Below, piece by piece: positions 26,211 to 34,730 of a stretch of 64,000 bases of DNA. This stretch comes from Aquisalimonas sp007126095. Lineage in GTDB: Bacteria; Pseudomonadota; Gammaproteobacteria; Nitrococcales; Aquisalimonadaceae. The stretch lies in assembly GCF_048323695.1 (NCBI RefSeq), contig NZ_JBLWFT010000001.1:372001-436000 (forward strand), read 5' to 3'. Position 1 is the stretch's first letter. Each line of letters starts with the position of its first letter. The translations under genes were made by a program, and so were the position numbers. The notes beneath the pieces are model-generated. The model made no database searches. It worked only from the letters and a program-made list of their open reading frames with translations, and was not told where the DNA came from.

Positions 26211-27104
26211 TCACACCGGAGCCAGATGCTGCTGCAGATGATCGAGAAACGTGCGGACTCTGGCCGAGAGATGGCGACGGTGCGGGTAGACGGCGTGAAT
26301 GCCCAGCGTCCCTGCGTCCCAGTCCTGCAGTAGGGGCACCAGCCGTCCCGTTGCGATGGCGTCTTCGACAATGAAATCCGGCTGCAGGGTGACGCCTGCA
26401 CCGTGCTCGGCGGTCGCGGCCAGCAGGTCGCCGTTGTTGATCTTGCAGTTGCCGGCAATGGCGATCCGTTCGTCGCCGGCAGGGCCGGAGAAGAGCCAGG
26501 TGTGGTGTCCGCTGGTCTCGAAATAGCTGTAGTAGAGGCAGTTGTGGTTCGCGAGGTCTCCCGGCGTTTGCAATGGTGGAGCGGCCGCCAGATACCCGGG
26601 CGAGGCGCAGAGAATCATCCGGGACGCGCCGATCCATCGGGCCACCAGTGACGAGTCCTGCAGGGCCCCGATGCGAATGACCAGATCGTAGCCTTCCTCC
26701 ACCAGGGCGACACGCCGGTCATGGAGGCTGATGTCCAGTCGGACCTCCGGATAGGTTGCGAGGTAATCGGGTATCAACCGCTGCAGGCGGCGCAGTCCGA
26801 ACGAGACCGGGGCGTTGACGCGCAATCGCCCGCGCGGTTTCACGGCGTCCTCGCCGGCCAGCGCGTCCGCTTCCGCGATCTCTTCCAGGATTCGTACACA
26901 CCGCTGGTAATACGCGTCACCCGTGTCCGTGGGGTGAACGCGCCGGGTCGTGCGCACCAGAAGGCGCGTGCCCAGGGCTGCCTCCAGCTCCTGGACATGA
27001 CGGCTGACGCTGGCCGTGGAGCGCTGCAGCCGGCGTGCAGCGCTACTGAAGCCGCCTTGCTCGATCACCGCCACCAGGGATTTCATGCTTTCAAGCTGGT
27101 TCAT
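26211..27104 (-). CDS. LysR-family transcriptional regulator (probable regulator of the VOC dioxygenase)
   Basis: Start chosen at ATG 27104 (MNQLESMKSLVAVIEQGGFS), giving 297 residues; codons up to 27158 are AT-rich and not conserved. The N-terminal winged helix shows GGFSSAARRLQRSTASVSRH and VRTTRRVHPTDTGDAYYQ. The effector domain follows (RGRLRVNAPVSFGLRRL). This is the CrgA/DsdC-like LysR subgroup common near oxidoreductases. It is divergent from the MhqO-like dioxygenase gene, the usual position for a regulator of that gene. The effector is unknown. Confidence 0.92.
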   Translation of the reverse strand: MNQLESMKSLVAVIEQGGFSSAARRLQRSTASVSRHVQELEAALGTRLLVRTTRRVHPTDTGDAYYQRCVRILEEIAEADALAGEDAVKPRGRLRVNAPVSFGLRRLQRLIPDYLATYPEVRLDISLHDRRVALVEEGYDLVIRIGALQDSSLVARWIGASRMILCASPGYLAAAPPLQTPGDLANHNCLYYSYFETSGHHTWLFSGPAGDERIAIAGNCKINNGDLLAATAEHGAGVTLQPDFIVEDAIATGRLVPLLQDWDAGTLGIHAVYPHRRHLSARVRTFLDHLQQHLAPV

Positions 27105-27244
27105 TGTTGTGATTTCCGGAAAAGTCGATTTTTTATGGCCCGTATTCTCGTTTTCCATGTGAATAATTATGCTGCGCCAACTAGTCGTGAATCACAACGC
27201 CCACGGCCATGGCCCACTCCCCGGTTCAGCCGGGAGGAGCTTTC

Positions 27245-27358
27245 ATGAATCAGGTCCAGCTGCCCTTTGTCCACCACGTCCAGGCGGGCGACGGCACCGA
27301 CAGGCCCCCGCGGTGGCCGATGCTGCCGGACAGCGCGTGCTGCCGCTCTCACCCGTGA
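27245..27358 (+). CDS. possible 37-aa leader peptide or gene remnant
   Basis: A short frame starting at ATG 27245 has a very good ribosome site (GGGAGGAG, six bases before the ATG) and ends with TGA at 27356-27358. It reads MNQVQLPFVHHVQAGDGTDR and continues with a Pro/Trp/Cys-rich tail. The first half resembles the N terminus of the small carboxylesterases (MhqD-like) that often accompany this type of dioxygenase. It may be the remnant of such a gene after a deletion, or a leader peptide. Evidence is thin. Confidence 0.35.
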   Translation: MNQVQLPFVHHVQAGDGTDRPPRWPMLPDSACCRSHP

Positions 27359-27399
27359 CTGGATCAATGCGTCTCACTGACGCACAGGAGATGACGACC

Positions 27400-28335
27400 A
27401 TGCAACTCAAGGGCATTCACCACCTGACCGCGGTTACGGCCGATGCCAGTGGCAACCACGCCTTCTACACCGGTACGCTCGGGTTGAGGCTGGTCAAGAA
27501 GACGGTCAACCAGGACCAGACCGAGGCGTACCATCTGTTCTATGCGGACGGTGTTGGCTCCCCCGGGACGGATATCACGTTCTTCGACTTTCCGGCCCCG
27601 CCCGAGCGGCGTGGAAGCCAAAGCATCAGCCAGACCGCGTTTCGTGTGGCTGGCGAGACGACGTTGCGCTGGTGGCGCGACCGCTTCGAGACCCTGGGTG
27701 TCGCCCACGGCCCGATTCACGAGCGGGATGGACGGCTGACCGTGGATTTCGAAGACCCGGAGGGCCAGCGCCTGAGCCTGGTGGACGATGGCGGCGACGG
27801 CGCGGCAACACCGTGGCAGGACAGCCCGGTGCCGGAGGAACACCAGATCCGGGGGCTTGGCCCGATCACCATCACCATCCGTCAGCGTGAGCCGACGGAG
27901 GCGGTGCTGAAGCCGCTGCTGGGCATGACGCAGGTGCGCTCCTACGCCCGGGAGGGTGTCGATGTGCTGGTCTATTCCATGGGCGAAGGCGGCGCGGGGG
28001 CGGAGTTGCACGTGGCCGTGGAGCCGGAGCTGGCGCGGGCGCAACCCGGAGCGGGTGGTGTCCATCACGTGGCATTTCGCATTCCCGAGGCGGAGTACGA
28101 CGCCTGGTCCGAGCATCTCTCCGGCGTGCGGCTGCCCTTCAGCGGGCCGGTGGATCGCTACTACTTCCGTAGCCTCTACTTCCGGGAGCCCAATGGCATT
28201 CTCTTCGAGCTGGCAACGGATGAACCCGGCTTTGCTACCGACGAACCCCTGGAGCATCTGGGAGAGTCACTGGCGTTGCCGCCGTTCCTGGAGCCGCAGC
28301 GCCGGGAGATCGAGAGCCGGCTGAAACCGCTCTGA
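27400..28335 (+). CDS. ring-cleaving dioxygenase of the VOC superfamily (MhqO/MhqA-like)
   Basis: A two-domain glyoxalase-fold protein of 311 residues. The start at 27400 (MQLKGIHHLTAVTADASGNH) has GGAG nine bases upstream; the ATG at 27391 is too close to that site. Metal-ligand positions are seen in IHHLTAV, VHHVAFRI and ILFELATDEPG. Family members cleave hydroquinones or catechols in quinone-stress and aromatic degradation pathways. The exact substrate cannot be told from sequence. Divergent LysR regulator upstream; a short frame with a strong ribosome site precedes it. Confidence 0.88.
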   Translation: MQLKGIHHLTAVTADASGNHAFYTGTLGLRLVKKTVNQDQTEAYHLFYADGVGSPGTDITFFDFPAPPERRGSQSISQTAFRVAGETTLRWWRDRFETLGVAHGPIHERDGRLTVDFEDPEGQRLSLVDDGGDGAATPWQDSPVPEEHQIRGLGPITITIRQREPTEAVLKPLLGMTQVRSYAREGVDVLVYSMGEGGAGAELHVAVEPELARAQPGAGGVHHVAFRIPEAEYDAWSEHLSGVRLPFSGPVDRYYFRSLYFREPNGILFELATDEPGFATDEPLEHLGESLALPPFLEPQRREIESRLKPL

Positions 28336-28340
28336 CGGAC

Positions 28341-29507
28341 TCAGCGTCCGACGAAGTGAATCCGGCAGGCTGCCACATAGGCCAGTGACTCGGCCCGCCT
28401 GGCGAGCGCATCCAGTTCCTCCCGCGTGGCGGCCGGATCCCTGTCCGGCCGCCACGGCAGGTGGATCTCCACCTCCAGGGCGCCTTCCATGTAGTGCAGG
28501 TCCATTCGCTCAACGGACCCGGCCGCGGTCATGTCGGCCCAGCAGTCATCCAGATCCCGTTCCACCTCGCGCCGAAGGGGCAGCTCGAAGGTTGCCTCGT
28601 CGAATACCGGGTCCTCGTGCTCGATGTGGACGAGCACGTCGTTGACATCCCGGATATCGCGCATGAGCCGGTCATGGACTTCCTCGCTGATGCGGTGGCC
28701 TTCCGAGACGCTCAGACGCGGATCCACCACCACGTGCAGGTCGGCCAGGGCGTCCTGCCCCATGCGCCGGGTGCGCAGCCCGTGTACGTCACGGACGCCG
28801 TCGATGTCCCGGACCACGCTCTCGATATCCGCGATCTCCTCGGGGGTCAGCGCCGTGTCCACCAGCTCGCGCAGCGATTGCCAGGCGAACTGCAGGCCCA
28901 CGTGGGCGAGCATGATGGCGACAATGATGGCAGCGACCGCGTCGAGCCAGGGCAGCCCCATGAGCACGCCGGCGATACCGCCCACGACGACCAGGGAGGA
29001 GAGGGCATCGGAGCGGTGATGCCAGGCGTTGGCTTCCAGCAGCCGCGAGCGCGCCTCCCTGGCCACCACTCGCGTGTAATGGTAGAGGCCCTCCTTGATC
29101 ACGATGGATGCGCAGGCCACCGACAGGGCGAGCCAACCCGGTACGAGCAGGGCGTCGGGGTTGATCAGTAGCCGCTGGATGGCGTCGTAGATGAACCCCC
29201 CGGCCACCAGCAGCAGCATGGCACCCACGCCGGCCGATGCCACGGTCTCGATACGGCCGTGGCCGTAGGGGTGATCGCCGTCGGCGTCACGGCTGCCGTA
29301 GGTGCAGGCGAGCAGCACGACGCCATCGGAGACCAGATCCGACAGGGAGTGGATACCGTCGACGATGAGCGCCTGGGACTGGCCGAAGAACCCGACCACG
29401 ATCTTGCCGAGCCCGAGCACCAGGTTGATGGCGCCGCCGATCAATGTGACCCGCTGCTTGGCGCCGGTCTCGCGCGTCTCATTGGAGGTGTCGGCCGTTC
29501 TGGTCAC
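28341..29507 (-). CDS. cation diffusion facilitator (CDF) family metal efflux transporter
   Basis: A proton-coupled divalent metal exporter of the inner membrane, 388 residues from a GTG start at 29507 preceded by GCAGGAG at a good distance. Six membrane helices are expected. The two metal-site motifs are DGIHSLSDLVSD in helix 2 and HHRSDALSS in helix 5; the HxxxD arrangement suits zinc, iron or manganese. The cytoplasmic domain has the LVDTALTPEEIADIESVVRD segment typical of CDF proteins. After residue 300 comes an extra tail of about 90 residues repeating the ferredoxin-like metal-binding theme (VLVHIEHEDPVF, VEIHLPW). Convergent with the dioxygenase gene, 5 bases apart. Confidence 0.93.
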   Translation of the reverse strand: MTRTADTSNETRETGAKQRVTLIGGAINLVLGLGKIVVGFFGQSQALIVDGIHSLSDLVSDGVVLLACTYGSRDADGDHPYGHGRIETVASAGVGAMLLLVAGGFIYDAIQRLLINPDALLVPGWLALSVACASIVIKEGLYHYTRVVAREARSRLLEANAWHHRSDALSSLVVVGGIAGVLMGLPWLDAVAAIIVAIMLAHVGLQFAWQSLRELVDTALTPEEIADIESVVRDIDGVRDVHGLRTRRMGQDALADLHVVVDPRLSVSEGHRISEEVHDRLMRDIRDVNDVLVHIEHEDPVFDEATFELPLRREVERDLDDCWADMTAAGSVERMDLHYMEGALEVEIHLPWRPDRDPAATREELDALARRAESLAYVAACRIHFVGR

Positions 29508-29854
29508 CGGAGTGCTCCTGCATGCCGGAGGACATCGTGTCGTGGATTTCCCGGCGAGCGGGCCGGGAGGGAGCACACTATAACCCGTCCGGCTGGCGGT
29601 CGTCGTGGCGTGGCGGCGGGAGTGGCCCGGGGGCACCGCGAACCGCCACGTGACGGTGGTGCCGGCGGAGCGGTCGCGCCGGGCGATCCGGAGGCGCTAC
29701 AGCGTCAATCCCGAGCCGCTGTGGATTACCCGGATCGCAGACGACGTACTGCGGCGCCCGCGTCCGGGTCAGACAGATGCATACCTTCTGCCCGTCTTTT
29801 TCCCGACTATACTTCGGCCCGGATCCTGTGTACTACGGCGGCGAGGGCCGGCCC
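29508..29854. other. 347-base intergenic region
   Basis: No gene I can support. The left end is the 5' side of the CDF gene. Near the right end TATACT at 29808-29813 could be the -10 box for the membrane-protein/hydrolase pair, with a poor TTCTGC -35 match 16 bases before it. The middle is very GC-rich with short open frames that lack ribosome sites. Confidence 0.5.
29808..29813 (+). promoter_or_regulatory. candidate -10 box for the membrane-protein/hydrolase pair
   Basis: TATACT matches the -10 consensus at five of six positions in an otherwise GC-rich region, 41 bases before the start codon of the small membrane protein. The -35 partner is weak (TTCTGC at 29786-29791, spacing 16). Confidence 0.35.
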
Positions 29855-30226
29855 ATGGATCAGGACACCCAGAAGCACGCTATCGACTCGCTCCGTGACT
29901 GGAGCAAGTGGCTCATCGGCGTTGATTTCGCCGCAGCGACCGGGTGTGTGGTGGTACTGCAGGGCGGAGATCCGCAAGGGCTCGCCCGGTTGTTGCTGAT
30001 TCTTGCGATCACCGCGTTCGCGCTTTCGGTACTCTGTGCCGTCATCCTGACCCGCGCACTGGCCTCGGTGGTCGAGCAATTGCCGCTGACCAACCCTGAC
30101 GGACAGCCCGTGAGCACGAGCGGCTATCGACTCGGTGGCGGGGTCACCGTTGGCGGGTTGGCGTCGGCCCAGATCGTGCTGATGACTCTGGGCGGCGGGT
30201 TACTGGTCGGCTGGATTGTCGTCTAG
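29855..30226 (+). CDS. small membrane protein of unknown function (123 aa)
   Basis: Start at ATG 29855 (MDQDTQKHAIDSLRDWSKWL), 123 residues. The protein has a charged N-terminal helix and about three hydrophobic segments: WLIGVDFAAATGCVVVL, LLLILAITAFALSVLCAVIL and a C-terminal LMTLGGGLLVGWIVV. The loop before the last segment is Gly/Thr-rich. I recognise no family. It ends ten bases before the ATG of the hydrolase gene, and the hydrolase ribosome site AGGAGG overlaps its stop codon. The two are therefore very likely one operon, and the protein may anchor or export the hydrolase. Confidence 0.72.
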   Translation: MDQDTQKHAIDSLRDWSKWLIGVDFAAATGCVVVLQGGDPQGLARLLLILAITAFALSVLCAVILTRALASVVEQLPLTNPDGQPVSTSGYRLGGGVTVGGLASAQIVLMTLGGGLLVGWIVV

Positions 30227-30236
30227 GAGGGGTGTC

Positions 30237-31697
30237 ATGCCCGGTTATCTCCCCATCATCTACGTGCGCGGCTATGCGGGCACCCAGGGCGCCGTGGAGT
30301 CCACGGTCGACCTCCCGTACTACGGCTTCAACCTCGGCAGCACCCAGGTGCGCACCGGGCCGGAGGGGACCCCGGAGTGCGCGATCTTCGAGAGCCCGCT
30401 TGTACGGCTGATGAAAGACCACGACTACCATGACGTCTTCGCCCGCGTCTCTGACGGTTCGGTGGAACTGCTCAACGGTGAGGACCAGCGCTACGCCGAT
30501 GACGGTTTCCCGCAACGGACACTCTGGGTTTTCCGCTACTATGATGCCACCTCCCGGCGGACCGGAGACGGCGACCGCGATGACATCGAGGCCCTGGCGG
30601 CGGATCTTGGTGTACTGCTGGGGTTCGTGCTGGCGCAGACGGGAGCAGACCGCGTGTACCTGGTCGCCCACTCCATGGGCGGGCTCGTCTGTCGCTCCCT
30701 GATCCAGCATGTGCTCCAGGACGCGGCGCCGACACGCATCGCCAGGTTGTTCACCTACGCCACGCCGCACAACGGCATCCACTTCCGGCGTGGCCTCGGG
30801 TTTCTCACCAGCGTCCGCGATCTCCTGGGGCTGAACGATTCGGATACGTTCGGGCCCCGCCGCATGCGCCAGTTTCTCGGTTTTCCCGGCGACTGGGACC
30901 AGAAGCGGCTCAATGAACTCGGCGGACATTACCCGCCGGAGCGGGTGTTTTCACTCATCGGCACCAACCACAACGACTACGGCCTGGCACGGCTTGCCGT
31001 GGGGCCGGGCAGCGACGGGCTGGTGCAGATGGAGCATGCCTACGTCAAAGGGAGCAGCCGCGCGTTCGTCTACCGCAGCCACAGTGGCCCGCTCGGCATC
31101 GTGAACTCCGAGGAGGGCTACCAGAACCTGCAGCGCTTTCTGTTCGGCGACACCAGCGTGCAGATCCGCCTGGAGGGCGTGCGCCTGAAGGCGGCGCTGC
31201 GCGATGACGCGGACCTGCGGTTTCTGTTGATCGAGACAACGGTCGTCATCCGTGGCGAGGAGACGGTCATGACGGACCAGCGCGAGGAACACGGGTCGGC
31301 GCTCACGGTTGACGCCGAAGCGCTGGAGGTGGGGCACGAGACACTGTTTCGCACCTACCTCATGCGCACCCGGCGGCCCAGCCGGCGGGACCGGTACTCC
31401 CATTTCCAGATCCGGCTGCGCATCCTCCCACATTACGTGCGCAACCGGCGCATCCTGCGCGATCACCACTACTTCGGCGAACACCTGTTCCAGGACGTGC
31501 TCACCGTCGGCATTCGGGACGACGACGGGGGTGCCGGCCGTCTGGTGCGTGCCCGCTGGACGGGGCTGGACAGTGAACTGCCCGCCAGCGGTCAGCGCCA
31601 TTCGCGCAGTGACGACATCCGCTTCCCGTTGCGCGCGGATAATCTGGAACGGGGTGAACTGGTCCTTCGCGTGCGCGACGAGGGGGAGACGCCCTGA
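30237..31697 (+). CDS. alpha/beta hydrolase (PGAP1/lipase-like) with C-terminal beta-rich extension
   Basis: 486 residues from ATG 30237, preceded by AGGAGG at six bases. An N-terminal strand PGYLPIIYVRGYAGTQGAVE opens the fold. The nucleophile elbow is YLVAHSMGGLVCRSLIQHVL at about residue 145, with Ser in A-H-S-M-G-G. FTYATPHNG follows, as in PGAP1-like esterases. A Gly-Ser-Asp segment (GPGSDGLVQMEHAYVKG) probably supplies the acid and His. After residue 300 is a 185-residue region rich in beta strands and arginine with no match I know. There is no signal peptide. The substrate is unknown; lipid or ester hydrolysis is likely. It forms a pair with the small membrane protein upstream. Confidence 0.82.
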   Translation: MPGYLPIIYVRGYAGTQGAVESTVDLPYYGFNLGSTQVRTGPEGTPECAIFESPLVRLMKDHDYHDVFARVSDGSVELLNGEDQRYADDGFPQRTLWVFRYYDATSRRTGDGDRDDIEALAADLGVLLGFVLAQTGADRVYLVAHSMGGLVCRSLIQHVLQDAAPTRIARLFTYATPHNGIHFRRGLGFLTSVRDLLGLNDSDTFGPRRMRQFLGFPGDWDQKRLNELGGHYPPERVFSLIGTNHNDYGLARLAVGPGSDGLVQMEHAYVKGSSRAFVYRSHSGPLGIVNSEEGYQNLQRFLFGDTSVQIRLEGVRLKAALRDDADLRFLLIETTVVIRGEETVMTDQREEHGSALTVDAEALEVGHETLFRTYLMRTRRPSRRDRYSHFQIRLRILPHYVRNRRILRDHHYFGEHLFQDVLTVGIRDDDGGAGRLVRARWTGLDSELPASGQRHSRSDDIRFPLRADNLERGELVLRVRDEGETP

Positions 31698-31715
31698 GGC
31701 CTGTGTAGGGCGTGA

Positions 31716-32606
31716 TCAACTCCGATCGATTGGTCCGGTTTCCAGGCGTTCCTGAATCTGCAGGGCAAGTTGTCGTGCCGCTTCGTTGGGTCGCCCAGGG
31801 CTGCGATGCAATGCGACTTCGATGACCGGCAGCTCGGGGAGTCCGTCCTCCGGGCCGAGCACGCGCATTCCGGAGGTGAGCATCGACGGTGTCAGCACGG
31901 TGATGGCGAGCCCGGCATGAACGGCCGAGCACAGGCCGGACAGGCTGGCGCTGGTATAGGCCACGCGCCACTCCAGGCCGGCGGCGTCGAGGGCTGACAG
32001 CGCGCTGTCGCGGAAGATGCACACGCCCTCCCGCGAGAGCGCCAGGGGCAGGGGAGAGCGATGGCGGGTGTCATGCATGGGCGAACCGGCCCACACCAGT
32101 GGCTCACGGCGCAGCACTTCGCCACCGGGGCTCTTCGGCTGCCGCGTAACCACGGCCAGATCCAGCGCACCGGCGCGCACGTCCGTGACCAGGTCGATAC
32201 TGAGCCCGCAGCGCACTTCGAGATCCACTCCCGGGAACCGTGATTCAAACGCCGCCAGCGCCTCCGGCAGATAGACCACGTAGTCATCGGGAATGCCCAG
32301 CCGCACGACTCCGTCCAGCCGCTGTTCGAGGACATCCTGCCAGGCGAGGGCGTTCTGCTTCAGCATCTGCCGTGCGTGGACGAGCAGCCGTTCGCCGGCG
32401 GGGGTCGGTGTTGCCAGACGCTGGCCGCGCTGCAACAGCTGACATCCCAGCGTCTCCTCCAGGCGGGCCATGTGGGCGCTGACCGTGGATTGCGCCAGAT
32501 GCAGGTGCGCTGCCGCCGCCGTGAACCCACCTGCTTCCACAACGCCGACGAACGTCTGCAGGACGACGAGATCGAGCGGTCTTTGCGAGCTGTGACTGGT
32601 CATCAT
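31716..32606 (-). CDS. LysR-family transcriptional regulator (probable regulator of the EamA exporter)
   Basis: 296 residues. The N-terminal helix-turn-helix has GGFTAAAAHLHLAQSTVSAH and the wing QRLATPTPAGERLL; the effector-binding domain fills the rest (VVRLGIPDDYVVYLPEALAA). It is divergent from an EamA-family exporter, a frequent LysR-exporter pair in which the regulator senses the exported metabolite. Between the genes is an inverted repeat that covers its start codon. Two ATG codons open the gene (MMTSHSS), so the start is uncertain by one residue. Confidence 0.93.
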   Translation of the reverse strand: MMTSHSSQRPLDLVVLQTFVGVVEAGGFTAAAAHLHLAQSTVSAHMARLEETLGCQLLQRGQRLATPTPAGERLLVHARQMLKQNALAWQDVLEQRLDGVVRLGIPDDYVVYLPEALAAFESRFPGVDLEVRCGLSIDLVTDVRAGALDLAVVTRQPKSPGGEVLRREPLVWAGSPMHDTRHRSPLPLALSREGVCIFRDSALSALDAAGLEWRVAYTSASLSGLCSAVHAGLAITVLTPSMLTSGMRVLGPEDGLPELPVIEVALHRSPGRPNEAARQLALQIQERLETGPIDRS

Positions 32607-32628
32607 GATACGTGATCACTTTATCATA
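32604..32628. promoter_or_regulatory. candidate LysR operator (inverted repeat ATGATA-N11-TATCAT)
   Basis: ATGATA at 32606-32611 and TATCAT at 32623-32628 form a perfect 6-base inverted repeat with an 11-base spacer, the T-N11-A layout of LysR boxes. The spacer itself holds the palindrome GTGATCAC. The site overlaps the regulator's start codon and lies about 85 bases before the exporter, in the only AT-rich stretch nearby. Confidence 0.5.
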
Positions 32629-32710
32629 ATATGTCGTTTCCATGATTGGCGTTCCTTCCCTACCGTAAGCCGCGTCACAACACACGGCAAGCAATGAGCA
32701 GGGAGGAAGC

Positions 32711-33640
32711 ATGGCTAACGCAGCGGCAGTTACCGGCGTCGCGGCAGGTCTGTTCACGATCGGCCTTTGGGGAAGTCTCCCGGTGCTGCGCGGCCTGGCC
32801 GAGCTCCCGCCCATGCTCGTGGCAGTGGTCGCCATGGCCTGCGCGGCCGGGCTGTCTGCCGTGATGGCACGGTTTCAGGCATTGCCGGGGAGTGAACGGC
32901 AGGTGTTCGGCTGGCGTTACTGGGCCGGTGGTGTCGGCGGGCTGGTCGGCGCGCTGTACTTCTATTTTCTGGCCCTGGAGAGCGGGGACCCGGCCCGCAT
33001 CACTCTGATCACGTATACGTGGCCGCTGGGCTTCGTGCTGATCTGCGACCGGCTTGCCGGTCGCGGCCTGAAACCCCGGACGCTGGTCGGTTCCGCGGTC
33101 GCGTTTGCAGGCCTGGCGCCGCTGATTCTCGCTGACGGCCAGGGGCTGACCACACCGGTGGGAGCCTATGCGGCAGGGCTTGCCAGTGGCGCCTCCTGGA
33201 TCGCCTTTTCACTGTTTCTGCGCCAGGCGGGGCCTCTGTCGTCCCGGAGCTATCAGTCGCTGTTCGCCCATGCCAGCCTGATCGCCCTCGGCCTGCACGT
33301 GGTGTTCGAGACGATGCCCGCGACCACCACGTCGTCGGACTGGCTCACGGCCGGACTCATCGGCATTGGTCCGTACGGCATTGCATTCATGGCTTGGGGC
33401 TATGCCCTGCGTTGCGGCCCCACGAACCTCGTCAGTGTGCTGACGTACCTGGTCCCCGTGGTCGCCGCAGTGTTCCTCATCGCGCTTGGGTTGAGTGACC
33501 CGAGCACGGAACTGTTCATTGCAGCGGCGGCGATTGCCGCAGGAGCACTGTTCAGTCAGGGACCCTGGCTGCGCAGGAGCAGTGCAGGAAGAGGCTGGGC
33601 AGTTACTGGCAGATGGAGAGACCGGAGCCGCTCAGCCTGA
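32711..33640 (+). CDS. EamA/DMT-family exporter (YddG-like)
   Basis: A 309-residue inner-membrane protein with ten predicted helices in two EamA repeats. The repeat elements seen are GLWGSLPVLRGLAELPPML with ALYFYFLALESGDPARITLI in the first half and FMAWGYALRCGPTNLVSVLT in the second. The pattern resembles aromatic amino acid exporters of the YddG group, but the substrate is not proven by sequence. The ATG at 32711 is preceded by GGGAGGA. Its stop codon lies inside a strong hairpin shared with the convergent tmRNA gene. Confidence 0.87.
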   Translation: MANAAAVTGVAAGLFTIGLWGSLPVLRGLAELPPMLVAVVAMACAAGLSAVMARFQALPGSERQVFGWRYWAGGVGGLVGALYFYFLALESGDPARITLITYTWPLGFVLICDRLAGRGLKPRTLVGSAVAFAGLAPLILADGQGLTTPVGAYAAGLASGASWIAFSLFLRQAGPLSSRSYQSLFAHASLIALGLHVVFETMPATTTSSDWLTAGLIGIGPYGIAFMAWGYALRCGPTNLVSVLTYLVPVVAAVFLIALGLSDPSTELFIAAAAIAAGALFSQGPWLRRSSAGRGWAVTGRWRDRSRSA

Positions 33641-33654
33641 TGCTGAACGGCTCC
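33624..33654. terminator. bidirectional hairpin between EamA exporter and ssrA
   Basis: Arms GGAGCCGCTCAGC (33624-33636) and GCTGAACGGCTCC (33642-33654) pair over 13 positions with one mismatch (a G.U pair on one strand) and a 5-base loop. It contains the exporter stop codon and lies just after the ssrA 3' end. No long T-run follows on either side, so it may protect 3' ends as much as terminate. Confidence 0.55.
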
Positions 33655-33665
33655 CTGTCAGGTGT

Positions 33666-34029
33666 TGGTGGAGGTGGGGGGATTCGAACCCCCGTCCGCA
33701 GGAGCTCCACCCTCGGATCTACATGCTTAGCCCGCCTATTGCATTCGCCAAGCGCTTCCCGGCAGGCAGCGGAACACGCTTGACTAGCCTGATTGATTTA
33801 ACAGCGTATGGTGCAGGCGGAACCACATCGCTGCTGTCCTGTGATCTACGACCCCTGATTCGGAAGCACAGGCACTTGCCGGTCAGGGGCTAGCGGGATT
33901 TAGGCCGCTAGGGCGTAGTTTTCGTCGTTGGCAACTATTTTAAGTTGGCCATCATGTTTTACGAGGTGAGATGACGTCCTCGGCATGCACCTCAGGTTTC
34001 ACGACCCGCGTCGAGACCATGTCACCCCC
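33666..34029 (-). ncRNA. ssrA: transfer-messenger RNA (tmRNA)
   Basis: A one-piece tmRNA of 364 bases. The acceptor stem GGGGGTG at the 5' end pairs with CACCTCC at the 3' end (one G.U pair), followed by A and an encoded CCA. The T arm GGGGGTTCGAATCCCCC is standard. The tag frame at 33932-33900 reads GCC AAC GAC GAA AAC TAC GCC CTA GCG GCC TAA, giving ANDENYALAA, the same tag as E. coli. It rescues stalled ribosomes together with SmpB, encoded 60 bases upstream on the same strand. Confidence 0.97.
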
Positions 34030-34089
34030 GAAGCAAATCGTTACTACTTGATGTATGGCCAGTGTACCGGAAATACAAGGCTACGTGCA

Positions 34090-34581
34090 TCAAACCTTGT
34101 GCTTGAGGATGCGTTGCTTCTGCCGCTGCCAGTCCTGCTGCTTCTTGGTCTCGCGCTTGTCGTGCTTCTGCTTGCCCTTGGCCAGGCCGATGGCCAGCTT
34201 CGCCAGGCCGCGCTTCCAGTAGAGTTTCAGCGGCACCAGAGTGTAACCCTGCTGCTGGGTCGCGCCCAGCAGCCGCGCGATCTCGCGCTTGTGCAGCAAC
34301 AGCTTACGCGTGCGCGTCGGATCCGGCTTCACGTGCGTGGAAGCCGTGGCGAGGGGCGGGATGTTCGCGCCCACAAGCCACGCCTGGGCCCGCCGGATCA
34401 CGACGTACCCCTCGGTCAGGTTGATGCGGCCGTTGCGCAGGCTTTTCACTTCCCAACCGGTCAGCGACAGGCCCGCTTCGAATGTCTCCTCAATGAAGTA
34501 TTCGTGGCGGGCACGCCGGTTGATGGCAATGACATTGCTGTCGTCGGCTTTCTTGGCGGTTTTCTTGCTCACGGCGCGCAT
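34090..34581 (-). CDS. smpB: SsrA-binding protein SmpB
   Basis: SmpB carries alanyl-tmRNA to stalled ribosomes for trans-translation. The 163-residue protein has the family core VIAINRRARHEYFIEETFEA, GWEVKSLRNGRINLTEGYV and ALHKRE-type segment LLLHKREIARLL. The basic C-terminal tail (KGKQKHDKRETKKQQDWQRQ) enters the mRNA channel. It is encoded just upstream of ssrA on the same strand. Confidence 0.98.
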   Translation of the reverse strand: MRAVSKKTAKKADDSNVIAINRRARHEYFIEETFEAGLSLTGWEVKSLRNGRINLTEGYVVIRRAQAWLVGANIPPLATASTHVKPDPTRTRKLLLHKREIARLLGATQQQGYTLVPLKLYWKRGLAKLAIGLAKGKQKHDKRETKKQQDWQRQKQRILKHKV

Positions 34582-34730
34582 TGTAACGGCACCCGCGGCA
34601 TGCGGCCAGCATCGGGACCTGCATCACACTCCGTGGCCCGGGCGGTTGTCCCGAACCCGGGCGTTGGTGAGAATGCGCCAAGGCGATTTATTGCAGATGC
34701 GGGATTGACGGGTCCCGCGCGGGGGGATGT

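Noticed and set aside
29605..29898. Plus-strand frame of 97 codons before the small membrane protein
   Set aside because: It has no ribosome site, overlaps the ATG of the membrane-protein gene in another frame and contains the likely promoter. Composition is Arg/Pro-rich as expected for noncoding GC-rich DNA.
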